Assembly: GCF_963583255.1 (NCBI RefSeq)
Contig: NC_084806.1
Location: 29,140,935 to 29,204,934 of the forward strand
Direction: 5' to 3'
Length of the DNA: 64,000 bases
Origin: Pyrus communis
Lineage: Eukaryota > Streptophyta > Magnoliopsida > Rosales > Rosaceae
Below, piece by piece: positions 9,518 to 21,700 of the stretch (the first letter of the stretch is position 1; each line of letters starts with the position of its first letter). The notes below the pieces were generated by a model. It did not search any database. It was not told the DNA's origin and saw only the letters and a list, made by a program, of their open reading frames with translations. The position numbers and the translations under genes are program-made.

Positions 9518-9899
9518 TGTTGGTGTGTAAATGTATTTGTTGTATTTGTTCTTGCTTATTCAAGTTGTGGAATTTATGTAAGCCATTGGATCATATTCCA
9601 TATGGCATCTTTGATTATATTTTATTGAGTCTTAGCTCATGACAAGTGTAAGCATCTTATATGATGACTTAAGATTGAATGGTTGTGATGATTTTGTAAT
9701 GATGAGAGAGTGTGAGTTGGCTCAGCTCCTCCTCCAACGGTCATATATTCTCTCCACATTTCTAGTATGAGAGATAGAATCCAATGAAGAATTCTCAAGC
9801 CCTGAAACTTCTATGATTCTTTGATCTCATTCTGCTAAGTTTTCCATTTCATAAAACTATTTCATTGAATCCATTCTACCCAGAATCAAAATACTAACA
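9518..9899 (+). mobile_element. Copia 3' LTR
   Basis: 382 bp starting TGTTGGTGTGTAAATG right after the pol stop codon and AGAAGGAAG purine tract. It ends AAAATACTAACA and is followed by ATGTG, the probable target duplication. It is the 3' LTR of the element whose pol tail precedes it. Confidence 0.8.
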
Positions 9900-10942
9900 A
9901 TGTGAATATCATTGCCAAAATGTTTGATACTATGAGACATTTTAGTGCATCAAATATAAATAAAGCTAATTTAGCCAAAAGTCAACAAAATTTTTACTAT
10001 TAAGCCATATATCAATAACATATTTCTGTTTTGGACTTAATCAATGATATAATTGTATTAATTAGGCATAGGTCAATAATGAATGCCCATAGGCTTTAAG
10101 TCATATAAATAGTTAGAATTTGACTATTCTATCATTCTTTCTCTATAAATGTCATATGGGCTTAAGCTATTATAAATACGAATTTAGATCCTCTTCGGAT
10201 CAATTTTGTAAGATCCTTCAGACCGAGGATCTCATCCATCGATAGAAATCCAACAGCCAAAATCTCTTATCCTTCCTCTTTTCCCCTCAACTCTTCCCTT
10301 TCTCCCTCACTTTGAAGCTCTCAACCTCGAACCATCAACTCCCCAAATTCCAAATTAATTCAACCCCACATCAAAATCAGCCTTAACAGCGCCACAATCC
10401 ACCCAACTCACAACCACCAATTGCAAGTCCCTCACCTTACCTCTCCAAAATCAGTCCCAGCACCGCCACATCCCTCAATTGCAAATCCCTCAACTTAAAA
10501 TCTCAACCAATGTTAACAAAACAAACAAAGAGAGAGGTCGCTTAAATCAATGTCTTTTGGTTGTAAAGATCTTTTTATAACTATGGAAGAATATAGAGAG
10601 AGAAATCTCAAAGATGAAGAAGAAAGACATGACAAAAAAGATAAAATAGTAAGGGATAGTGAAAAAATAAATCAGACTTAGAGCATAGATGACCTGCAAT
10701 TGAATTTGGGGTTGGTTAACAACAGTGGGGTGTGAGGGTGCTAGGGAGAAAGATGAGTTGTGGGGGAAGAGAGGCGGAGGAAGAGGCTTTGGCCGTTGGA
10801 TTTCTATTCTAATGGAACTGATCTTGAGAGGATATGAATCTTATAAATAGTTAGAACATGTATATTCTATCACTCTCTCTCGCCCTTAGTTTACATGGAG
10901 GAGTCTACTCAACTCAAAAAAAAAAAAAAAGAAAAAAAAAAT
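9900..10942. mobile_element. MITE-like foldback in AT-rich spacer
   Basis: Near 10189 is GATCCTCTTCGGATCA, followed within ~70 bp by GATAGAAATCCAACAGCC. Near 10790-10838 the reverse complement is found (GGCCGTTGGATTTCTATTC, then GATCTTGAGAGGAT). This gives imperfect ~60-bp terminal inverted repeats enclosing ~650 bp. A direct repeat (TATAAATAGTTAGAA at 10104 and 10844, each followed by TATTCTATCA) brackets it. The rest of the interval is AT-rich with no gene seen. Boundaries are approximate. Confidence 0.45.
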
Positions 10943-11232
10943 AGGAACCAAGAAATGGACATTGCATTGTAGTGTCCGAATCAAAATGTAAAAAAAACAT
11001 AACCAAGAAACAGACACTGCATTACAATGTCTGAATCTAACGTAAAAATTAAAGCCAGGAAACGGACATTGCTTTACAATGTTTGAATCTAAATGTAAAA
11101 ATCAGGAATTGCGTGAGATGTAAAGTGTAGGGACGTTGAGTTATGAAAAAAATAAACCAGGAAACAGACACTGCATTGCAATGTCTAAATCCAAATGTAC
11201 AAATAAACTATAGAAGGCGTGTGGGTGATTTA

Positions 11233-11263
<31 letters not shown>

Positions 11264-11365
11264 CTAGTAAATAGACATTGCAACGCAGTGTCTGAATCCA
11301 AGATTCCAAATGTAAAAAACTGAATCAGGAAACAGACACTGCAATTCAGTGTCTGATCTGTATTG
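10943..11365. repeat. six palindrome-bearing tandem repeats
   Basis: Copies of CAGGAAACAGACACTGCATT, continuing GCAATGTCTGAATC.AAATG, start near 10943, 11001, 11054, 11157, 11264 and 11325. The core GACA.TGCATTGCAATGTC is itself nearly palindromic. Spacers include an A-run and a short (CA)n. The copies vary by several substitutions, with changes spread over both arms. Confidence 0.75.
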
Positions 11366-12291
11366 ACTTACTCTGAATATTAAACTATGAGAAATAGTGT
11401 TAGTTGAAGTGGGTGCCAGCTGTAGTGGCAGATTTTGTAATTATTGTTTATTTTAAATGCATTTAAGTATCACAATACATAATTGATCTATTTATAAGAG
11501 AGCTGTTATTCCCACCCCAATGTCTTATCTTCCCACCCACATTTTAATGAATTTTTTAATTACAAATTTGTCCATTTGTGAAATGACTAATAAGGACCTT
11601 AGTTACCCCTTTCACATTACTTTTTTTTTTTTAATAAAAAAGAAAAAAGAAAAGTTTGGACGTGATAACTTTCACGCTATGTTTAGAAAATTTGTCTCCC
11701 TTAAACCTTAACTCATCCTTCTCATCTCCTTTCATTCAGAGAAAGCAAAATTATTCAGAGAAAGAAAAAAGAATGAACTTAGAAAATGACGTTTTTATGG
11801 AAGAAGTAGATGATTATGTTTCTGTCGAAGACATAAAAGATAATTTTATGTGGGTCATCTTGATTTGTTGACATCGCACAATTGAAGCATAGCTCTGCCG
11901 ACATCGTTCATTAGGTAAGGGTAAATTTGTTGCATATTGCTATAGGCGTGGTTGATTTAGAATTGAAAACCTAAACAGTGGTAAGCGTGGTTGATTTTTC
12001 ATTAGCCCGTACTTACCACAAGCACCACCTCTCTCTCCCTTTAAGTTAGAATTGAAGCCGAATTAAGTTTCAATAGTTGCATACTGTTGTCATACAGTAA
12101 ATTTGTTTTTTAATGTGTGTATGACAATACAAGAAGGCATTGACCTGTAATTGAAATAAAAAAAATATGGTTCTTTTATGATGTAAAAAGATCATCATGT
12201 TCATACCAAGTGCAAATCGACTTTTAAAGACAAACATATTGCAAGACAAAGTAAACTGCTGAAGGAAGTTAAAACATGGTTTCGGACTTGA
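11366..12291. other. AT-rich intergenic stretch
   Basis: No gene or clear repeat recognised. Short frames at 11520-11870 have low-complexity Lys/Glu-rich content and no family resemblance. Confidence 0.4.
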
Positions 12292-12296
12292 GTAAG

Positions 12297-14564
12297 TGAC
12301 ACACCCCGACCGAGATCAGGGTATGCTGGCCGTCACACGAAGGTGACGTAGCCATGTGCGCGTGCGGAAGCTATTAAGATAGTAATATAAAAGTACTAAT
12401 AATTAAAAACTAACTAGCATACAAAGTACTAGTGTATGTGAGACACAATTCAGAGCAAGTCTACAACAGTCCAAAAGGAAAAGATACGACATATTTACAC
12501 CCGAAGGTGACCCTACAATGGTGAATGTCTGTCAGAAATGCCGGGACGCCCTCTGGGATAAACCACCGAACTTGCTAGACCACTAGAACCTGGAGGGGCG
12601 CAAAACAAAAGCGTGAGTGGGCAAAAACAAAGCTCTTTGAAAACTCTTTAGCAAAATACATTCTAACCCCTCGCCGTAAAACCTGTATACTTCCCAGAAA
12701 ATGAACATATATACGTATGTATAGGTATGCCAATCATGCTCCACAATATGCCATTCATGCTCACAATATGCCATTCATGCTTGAGAATATGCCACAACAG
12801 AATCTCATAATAAATGTAAATGCTCAAGCGTAATTCACATCAATAACATATAATCTGGCAGCCGGGAGTCACCTAACGTGACATGTACCGCTGCATATAG
12901 AGCTCCAATCTCAACTCAATATCTGAATCTGCACAAGAGTCGGAACCACCTAACGTGGTCTGTACGACAAGACTGGGTGTAATATATACGCTCTAGTGCT
13001 ACGATCACGTGAAGACTATGCGAATAATCGCGGGTCACCTACGAGTCGGAACCACCTAATGTGGTCTGCACGACAAGGCTTGCACTTAACTTGGATCCAA
13101 GGCGAGCGTGTGGTGCGGGTGAACATCACGTGAAGGACTATGCCCTGGCCCTGGGCGGGAGCACTAACACCGGGGTGCAGATTATGAGCTCTCTAAGCAT
13201 TTCAAACTACTATTGCATAACAACATGAATACCGCTTACCTGGCACTTACCTGTGCGTCCACAGCACCAAATACACATATATATATATATGTATGCCACT
13301 ACTAATACATGCAATGATGCGTAAACAACATTCATATGATGCATGGCATAAAACAAATAACCTTTTCTATTTAACTTCTGGGAATTAATATGTATATAGG
13401 TATATACGGAAAACAAAAGCCCACTCACTGATAATTGGAAGGGTCGTAGCCCCCCTGCCTCGAGTGTGTACGCTCGTCCTCGGAATACGAATCACCTATA
13501 CGCGAAAAAGCTACGAAAACGTTAATTTAAAAGCACCTAAGAAACTTCTCGTAATAACTTCTCATACATTGCTCAAATTGGACAAATGAATATACCAACG
13601 TGCTCTACACAACCTCAGGATCACACCCATATTTTTAAAATAATTTTTGGACCACGCACGCGCCCCCACGCGCCGTCCTAGGCACGGACCTACGCGCCCC
13701 CCACGCGCGGCCACGTGCCATGCACATTGACGGTGTCAACTGACGCCGTCAGGAATATTCCGTTAAACTGACGGAATATTCCGTTAAATCCAACTGTTAC
13801 CGTTAACTGCCGTTAGGAATATTCCGTTAAACTTAACGGAATATTCCCCTTTCTTCTCCGGCGAGACGCCGGCGCCGGAGACGGCGCCGGAAAACTGGGA
13901 AAACTTCCAACCGTGTTTTCTCCTTCGTTTTTCAACCATTTTTCACGATCTTTATACCAAAATGAAGCTTAGGACTAGTAGAATCACGTTGGACTACTTT
14001 TAGGGCCTAAAAATTAAGGAATTATACCTATCTTCAAGGTCAAAACTCGGCCAACTTTGAACAGGACGATCCCGACGTCCAAACTCGTCCAACGAAACAC
14101 TCCCAAGCTCCTGGGAACCTCACAAACACAACTACAAGCTTAGAATCTCCTAAAACAAGCTAGATTAGGTTTGCATGAACAGTGCAATAATCGGACCTCG
14201 TCGAAACGACGTGAAAACATTAGAATTCTTACCTGGAATTGGTATGGTTGTGCTCCTCACAACCTCACGAGTTCAATGGTGTAATTGGTTCCTTGATTGG
14301 TGAAGGTTTGAGTTGGTTTATGTGTGTGTCCGTAAGTAGAATGAAGAAGAAGAAGAAAATGGACTCGGGGAGAGAGAGAGAGAGAGAGAGACAGAGTGAC
14401 AGAAAGTGAGGGAATGAGGGAGGGAATCCCGGGAGAAAAGAAAATGTATGAGTGTGTGTGGTCCCACAACCCACACAACACAACACTAAGCGTAAACGAA
14501 TAGATTAGGGGTAAAATTGTAATTTCAAATGTACGTTTCGATAGTTTCGGGACGGGATGTTACA
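12297..14564 (-). mobile_element. solo LTR A, Tekay-like family, reverse orientation
   Basis: Starts TGACACACCCCGACC and ends GGGATGTTACA on the plus strand, so it is inverted relative to the copies at 14841 and 23044. It is 2268 bp and flanked by the perfect 5-bp target duplication GTAAG (12292-12296 and 14565-14569). No internal retroelement sequence is present, so it is a solo LTR left by LTR-LTR recombination. It contains the palindromic AATATTCC array (~13750-13850), three hairpins (12840-13080) and a (GA)n run near 14372-14392. Confidence 0.9.
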
Positions 14565-15528
14565 GTAAGCTTCTCCCTTTTCAATCCCAACCAAACGTGC
14601 AGGCTGAAGATTAGAAGACCTCGGTTTTATTTTATTTTTTTTCTGGCTTTTAGAAGAGAGTAATATTATTTGTTTATATTCTTTTCTTAAGAGAAATTTG
14701 TCTTTAATTATATATAGGGTTATTTTATGAATAATAGTGGATGGGAAAATAACGTTTTAATTTTTTTTAACTTTTTATAATGGGTGTAAATATAACGTGG
14801 GTAGAAAAATAAGACAACCAGGTGGGTCTAGCAGCTCTCATGTGACATCCCGTCCCGGGATTATTATAACGCACGTGTGAAATTACCTTATTGCCCCTAG
14901 TTCATTTTTTTGTCACGTTGTGGGTGTTTTGTGTGGTGTGGCATGTGTTGGACCACACACACACACACTCACACACACAGTCACTCTCCCCTCCCTCTGT
15001 CTCTCTCCCCCGTGTCTCTCTCTTCCTTCCCGTTATCACCATACGTACGGACAAACACCAAAACCACCCAAACCATCGCAGATCGAGGAAACCAAGGACA
15101 CCATTCAACTCGTGAGGTCGAGGCGAGCTCAGACATACCATTTTCAGGTGAGAAATACTTCGTTTTCACGTCGATTCAACAATGGCCGAGTTGAGTACTA
15201 TTCATGCAACGTTTATTTATTGAGTTTTTGGGATTTCTAAGCTCGTAGGTAGCTTGGTGGTGTCCTAAGGAGCCTCGGAGTGCTTCGTTGGACGAATTTG
15301 GACGTCGGGATCGTCCTACTCGAAGTTGGCCGGTTTTGGTTGTTTGCACAGGTAAGATCGCGTAAGTTTTAGCCCTTAAAACTTGTTGGGACATGTTCTA
15401 CTAGTCTAGGGCTTTCATTTGGTCCAAGAATCACGAAAAACGGTTGAGAAATGAGTGAGAAAACCCAAGTTGCAGGTTTTCCCAGTTTCCGGCGCCGGCG
15501 ACGTCGCCGGCGATCGAATGAAGAAGGC

Positions 15529-15640
15529 GACGGAATATTCCGTCAATTCTGACGGAATATTCCTGACGCCGTTAACGGAACCGGTTAGTTTTAACGGAAT
15601 ATTCTGGGGTTTTAACGGAATATTCCTGACGGCGTCTGTT
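15529..15640. repeat. GGAATATTCC palindrome array in LTR B
   Basis: Contains GACGGAATATTCCGTC (15529-15544), a perfect 16-bp palindrome, then further ACGGAATATTC copies spaced by ~25-40 bp and mixed with GACG.CGT and TTAACGG motifs. Equivalent arrays occur in the other four LTRs of the family here (~13750-13850, 23730-23830, 49005-49080, 54175-54300). Confidence 0.8.
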
Positions 15641-16293
15641 GACACCGTCAGTGTGCATGGCACGTGGGGGGCGCGTAGGTCCGTGCCTTGGCCGGCGCGT
15701 GGGGGCGCGTGCGGCGGAGGAAAATTATTTTAAAAATATGGTTGTGATCCTGAGGTTGTGTAGAGCACGTTGGTATATTCATTTGTCCATTTTGAGCAAT
15801 GTATGAGAAGTTATTACGAGAAGTTAGTTATGTGCTTTAAAGTTAACGTTTTTATAGTTGTTTCGCATTTAGGTGACACGTACCCCGAGGACGAGCGTGC
15901 ACACGCGAGGCAGGGGGGCTACGACCCTTCTACATACCAGTGAGTGGGCTTTTGTTTTCCGTATATACCTATATACATTTATATTCCCAGAAATTGATTT
16001 AAAAAGGGTTATTTGCCTTATGCCATGCATGTTATTATTATCGTTTATGCATCATTGCACGCATTAGTAGTGGCATGCATATATATGCATATTGGGTGCT
16101 GTGGACGCACAAGTAAGTGCCAGGTAAGTGTTAGTCACGTTAATATTTCAGTAGTGGTTAGAGATGCTTAGAGAGCTCATAACCTGCACCCCTGGTGCTA
16201 GTGCTCCCGCCCAGAGTAGGGCACAGTCCTTCACGTGATGTTCACCTCCCGCACCACACGCTCAGCTTGGATCCAAGTTAGGTGCATAGGCCT

Positions 16294-16510
16294 GTCGTAC
16301 AGACCACATTAGGTGGTTCCGACTCGTAGGTGACCCGCGATTATTCGCACAGCCTTCACGTGATCATAGCACTAGAGCGTATATATATATTACACCCAGG
16401 CCTGTCGTACAGACCACTTTAGGTGGTTTCGACTCGTGGGCAGGTTCAGTTGTTGAGTTGAGATTTGAGCTCTAGATGCAGCCGTACAGGTCACGTTAGG
16501 TGACTCCGGC
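16294..16510. other. triple hairpin block with compensatory changes
   Basis: Three 30-nt hairpins at 16294-16323, 16404-16433 and 16481-16510. Each has an outer 4-bp stem and an inner 5-bp stem. The first two use GTCG/CGAC with ACCAC/GTGGT; the third uses GCCG/CGGC with GTCAC/GTGAC. Both strands of each stem change together. The block is in the second half of every LTR of the family in this window. Confidence 0.75.
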
Positions 16511-17383
16511 TGCCAGATGTTATGATATTGATATGAGTTATACCTGGGCACTTGCATTTCATTATGAGACTTTGGCATGGCATATCTTGAGCATGATTGG
16601 CATACCCTTGAACATGTTTGGCATATCTATACATACGTTTATATGTTTATTTTCTGGGAAGTATACAGGTTTTACGGCGAGGGGTTAGTAAGTATTTTAT
16701 AAATGGTTTTCGAAAGCTTTGTTTTTGCCCACTCACGCTTTTGTTTTGCGCCCCTCCAGGTTCTAGTTGCTTAGCAGTTGCAGTGGTTTCCTTTGAGGGC
16801 TTTCCGGCGTTTCTGACAGACACTCCCCATTGTAGGGTCGCCTTCGGGCGTACTACTATTGTCGTTTTTATTTGGACTGCTTTAGACCTGCTCTGAAATT
16901 GTATCTCACTTACTAGCACTTATATTAGTACCTTGTATGCTAGTTTTTAAATTTTTCGTACTTTTATATTACTACTTTATTAGCTTCCACACGTGCACAT
17001 GGCTACGTCATCTTCGTGTGACGGCCAGCACGCTCCGATCTCGGTCGGGGTGTGTCATCTCATTTATAATTAACATAAATATTGTTGATATATTGTTAAT
17101 TGTAATTTAAAGGTTGATTTTTCCCAAAATCACCCTATAAATAAATGTTGTTTCCGAATTGAAAGAGATTAAGAGTTCAGATTATTCTATGAGAAACTTG
17201 AATATATAGGAACTTTGATCACTGCTGTTTTTTAGAAAACAAATCAACTAGACTAGAGATTCTCTCTTACACCATAACGCTATAAAATCATTAGACCGTT
17301 GACTGTTTACCACGTGTTCAAAAAGTGAACACATCAACCAACAAATTAGCTTGGAAAAGAAGCATCACTGAATTGTTGGTCTT

Positions 17384-17582
17384 GATACACAAAGGATTCC
17401 TCTCCGGATCCATTCAACCAAATTCATCTCAGTAATCAATTCGGATCTTTAAAATTTGATCCAATAATTAAAATTATTATAACTTTTAAAGAGACATCCT
17501 GTTTTTAGCCGTTTAATCAAATTTGAATGATCCGGATTGATTAATGGGATAGATTTGATAAAAGGAATCCGGAGAGAATTCA
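17384..17582. mobile_element. small foldback MITE
   Basis: Left arm GATTCCTCTCCGGATCC, with further pairing through TAATCAATTCGGATC. The right arm is its inverted counterpart (GATCCGGATTGATTA, then GGAATCCGGAGAGAATTC). About 55 bp of imperfect inverted repeat enclose ~90 bp. The ends resemble those of the MITE at 63576-63772. Exact ends and target duplication were not resolved. Confidence 0.55.
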
Positions 17583-18796
17583 TTTCCCTTGCATACAATA
17601 TTTTACTACCTGCTACTACTTTATCCAAGTTTATAAATGTTTACCAACGAGACTAGTATTAGGGGGTTTCAACGAGGACTTGTATAACATGGGTACTTTG
17701 TTACGGTTGGATTTCGTGTCATTAATACAAAGGTATGTGTTTGTTTTTCTTCAAATGTCCTTGTATCATTGACTTGACGTCAATATGACGGTGGATTTGT
17801 ATCATACGGGTCGCTCTCAGCTTTAAATATATTATTCCAACTTATTTATTTTCTTTCTAACCTTCTGTGTTCAATGTACGTTTTGCAACAAAAACTTAAA
17901 ATAAACTATAATATATAAAGTCCCAACAAAATGATTAGATAACTTGATAAATCCTCAGAAGTTCAACCGAAGGAATACCCTCGCCCACGAGGAAATCCCT
18001 TTCGCAATTTCAGCCTCTGGATATTAATTTGTAATTTTTTTTAACAAACGATATTATACATACTAATACGAAAGGAATATGCTAATAATAATATGGTTTA
18101 AATTCACCTTATCAATTTACAATTAACAAAGAGTTACTAAACTAATTGTCCTATTTTTTCCCTTACATTTTAATAAAAATTTTAATTACATATTTATCCA
18201 TTTAGAAAAAGACTTTTAAATCCTTATCCATTTCTCTCCATCACCATCTCTCTATTCCCTGTTCTTCTCTCTTCCATTTCATCTCTCTCCATCCGGGAGG
18301 AAGATCCATGTTTTTTCCGGCGGCGGAAGAAGTTCAAGAATCCGGCTACAGGTAGCATTTCTCATTGTTCGTTTCTATGATTCCAAATATTTTAGTCAAT
18401 TTGTAGTGTTTTCCAATAAATTTTCAACTTTTCGACATTTTAATGCAATTTTAATGCCTCATTTGGTAAGTTTATATTTGGTTGAATTAATTAATTAATT
18501 AATTTCCTTTTCACCATTTTCATATTTCTTCAAACTATTCAATCAATATGCTCAATGTTTGAAATGCGCATCCACATTGGATTAAAGTTAAACCAAAGAA
18601 TTTTTAACATAAAAATGATTAATCTGTACAAAATACCAGTGTCAACCGGCAATCATTCCTTGCGCCAATCAGACACCCACCTTGATAATATATTTTTAAT
18701 TAGAAACAAAGACAAAATAGAGTCCTCATCTGTTAATCTAATTCCATTAATCCCCACTGCTTGTATATACGCCCCCCTCCGACATCCTCATGGTGG
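17583..18796. other. intergenic, 3' side of the bromodomain gene
   Basis: AT-rich; no gene seen. The last ~200 bp before 18796 will include the 3' UTR of the minus-strand bromodomain gene. A CTCTCCATC-rich stretch at ~18230-18300 is unremarkable. Confidence 0.4.
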
Positions 18797-21700
18797 TCAA
18801 AGCTGCAAAGCTAAATCCGGCTGCTGTTGCTGTTGTTGCTGCAGACCCATTTGAGGTAAGCCTGCGGCACCCAGTTTGACGTTCAAGTCCGAGGGGAATG
18901 TGTAAGCAACATGTTTATTGTGTAAGGATGAACCATTCCACGATGCTTCCCCACCAAGCACGTGGCTAGATCTCGGTCCACTTGAAATTTCTGACAATCT
19001 GGCTTCGTCTGAGCATAATGTACTCTGGGGTACAAGTTTGTCTGTGTGGTCATCAGATGCAGGGTTGCTTTGAACCCTCTGTTCCCTCTCACGGACTGAA
19101 AACGGTTGCATCCTCCATGTCTCATTTTCTCCTATCCATCCTGGACCAAACTTGATTCCAACAGGCAAAACACTTGCAATTTTCTTTGAAGCAACCTTCC
19201 AAGCAACAGGTCCAAGATTTGCGGCAAAACGAGCTAGACTCCTTGCATAACCATGCTCAAATTGTAGACCTACCTGGTTTATATATTGAGAAAGAAAAAA
19301 AAACATTAAACAAACACTAAGAAATTATGTTATACAAGAATCACATCTTTATACAATGAGCTACTGTCATTATACAGATTTACGAAGACATCTATTCACA
19401 TGCAAAACAAGGTACATAATTCAAGCAAAGAGATTATTAGACTCCTATAATCTCCTTATCGAAGATCCACTTTTCTATTTTTCTAACAGCAACCCCTTCC
19501 CCCGTCACTGAATAATTCCAGTCTCCCATTCAGAAAAGAATACAAGAATGTTCTCATTATACATACCGCCACAAGTTGCTTCCACTCTCCTTCACAACCA
19601 GAAAACATTGATGGCTCATCGCCAAAAGCCAGAGCTTGTGTATAAGTGTCGCGTCTGTTCTCATCTACTGTAAAATGTTTCTTTCCATATTTTAGATCAC
19701 TCCTCAATACAGAAGCTGCAACCCAAAAAAGAAATAGAAAGGGTCAGCATTTGTTAAATAAACTAAGAGAACCAAATAAAACTAGGAAAAAAAAACTGAA
19801 ACTGAATAATGAGTACAAATCAGTGAAGCACATGCAGTTGAAATCACATACCTGGAAATTCATTCTCCCAGCCAGGCAACCAACTAGCACCAGTTTCACC
19901 ATTAAGAGACCCATGGGGGCCCATATTTAATGCATCAGAAGACCTGAACTTATGGGGAGCAGGCCGTCTTAGATTGTATGTGCCAGACAAGCTAGGATTC
20001 TCTCCTCCAGAAGCAAGAGTAGTTTCTGATACAAATTGAGGACCTACACGATCAAGTGGAGAGCCTTCAATTGACTTTTTCATGCTCTTGCCAGGTGGCC
20101 TGCCTCTCCTCGCAATTTTTGGTTTCGGATCACCGTCTTCGTTTACTTGCCTCAAATTTTCAAAGTCCTTTTTTGCGAGCTCTTGTATAGATCGTGCCTA
20201 AAGAAATAGTCATTGTTAACCATCAAACATGGTGAGATTGCCTAAATAGGAAGAAGTGTAAGTTAGACGGGCCAAACCTGTCGAAAGTAAATAGTGTCTG
20301 GTGCATTATACTCCATTGCATTTGAACATATCAAGAACACATCTTTCTGCAGAAATTAAACATTAAGTCTTCAAATCCTGTCAAAGTTACTAAGTTAACA
20401 AGAAAAACAAATTACAAGTAGAGCACGATACATCGGAGTTTAGTGCACCAAGAATAGAGTTCCCCGGTGAATCACACCATTTCACTATTCCTAACGTTCC
20501 AGTCATACATCAGGGTGCCAATGTAAAAAATGGTTAATAAAATAGACCAAGGCCAATAACTTGAATACCGAATGGAATGATAAGTTGCACTATGTTCTCA
20601 GTCCTGGATTCATTTGCCTTCTTTGACTAGCAACAGGCTCAACTTGAATTAACATGCCTTATATTACCATAATTGACATCTTCGTAATTTCCAAAAGACA
20701 ATAATCTCTGGTGTACTTATCAATCATTCAAAAGCCACATCTAGGAAACACTCGTACATAAACCCTTCATTTATTTCTACAGCCGGTGGGAGGGCGAGTG
20801 AGCAGGCAAAGGAGATGAGAAAGAGAAGCGGATGCAAGTAGATGGTGAAATTGAGGCAGCTGTGGTGTGTGCGCATGCGTGTTTCAAAACTGAAACCTAG
20901 CAAGAAAAAGATCGTAATACAAACCTCAAACTGTTCCAAGTTGGAGTAACCTCCATGATCTAGTTTCGTCCTCACAGTTCCAAAATCCATTGGGTTTTGA
21001 ATGATTTCCTGATAATCAGGAAGCTGAACAACCAACATATTCACATCAAACCATGAAACCGTTACTCGTAAAACAAGCCAATATCAGCAACAGAAGAAGC
21101 CATTTCAACATAAGAAAACACACCTCTTCTGGATCAACGGGCTCAGAGAACACCCCGCGAGTGTCCCTTCTGCAACAAAGTTGAGACCAACGAGTGGTGT
21201 CATTTCAAAGAGTCAACGAAAAAGACAACTACTTTGGAACCTAAGACACCTACTTTTGAAGCCTATCAAGGATGAACACCAGCAACTTTTTGTCTGGCAA
21301 AGGTGTCGTGGGACCGGACTCCACCTGCGACCCTGTCCACAGAAAAAAGTTGACAGTCATTAGAATTTAACCCCCAGGAGATACCTTTTGAGGCAAGACT
21401 TGCGATTGACTAACAGTGTCGTACCATGTAATAAACTGCTACCGTCTGTCGCTTTCAAAATCTCTTCACGGCTCTGCAAGAAACCATTAACACCAATGTC
21501 ACTGCTAAATTTACCACTAACACAAAAAAAACATGATTAATTTATTATTTAATTTTCTGCAATCATTGGAAAAGTAAATGAACAAATAAATCAAGAAAAG
21601 ACAAACTGGAGCTTTTTCAGACAAGGTGGTCTGCGTCTTTCTATGGTACCATTTAACAGACGAAGAATTTAAATTAGGAAATAAAGAAAAACTGCCCAGA

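Larger units (their letters stand above)
14841..17057 (+). mobile_element. solo LTR B, Tekay-like family, forward orientation
   Basis: Starts TGTGACATCCCGTCCC and ends GGGGTGTGTCA, 2217 bp, with the perfect target duplication TCTCA (14836-14840 and 17058-17062). It is the same family as solo LTR A and the complete element at 23044, but head to head with A across only ~270 bp. It has a (CA)n block near 14954-14980, the GGAATATTCC array near 15530-15630 and three covarying hairpins at 16294-16510. Confidence 0.9.

Noticed and set aside
9382..9899. An intact Copia element
   Set aside because: Only the last ~45 codons of pol and one LTR are in the window, with an in-frame stop.
14891..15240. Several overlapping frames with HTHTHT repeats in solo LTR B
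   Set aside because: Produced by a (CA)n microsatellite and LTR sequence.
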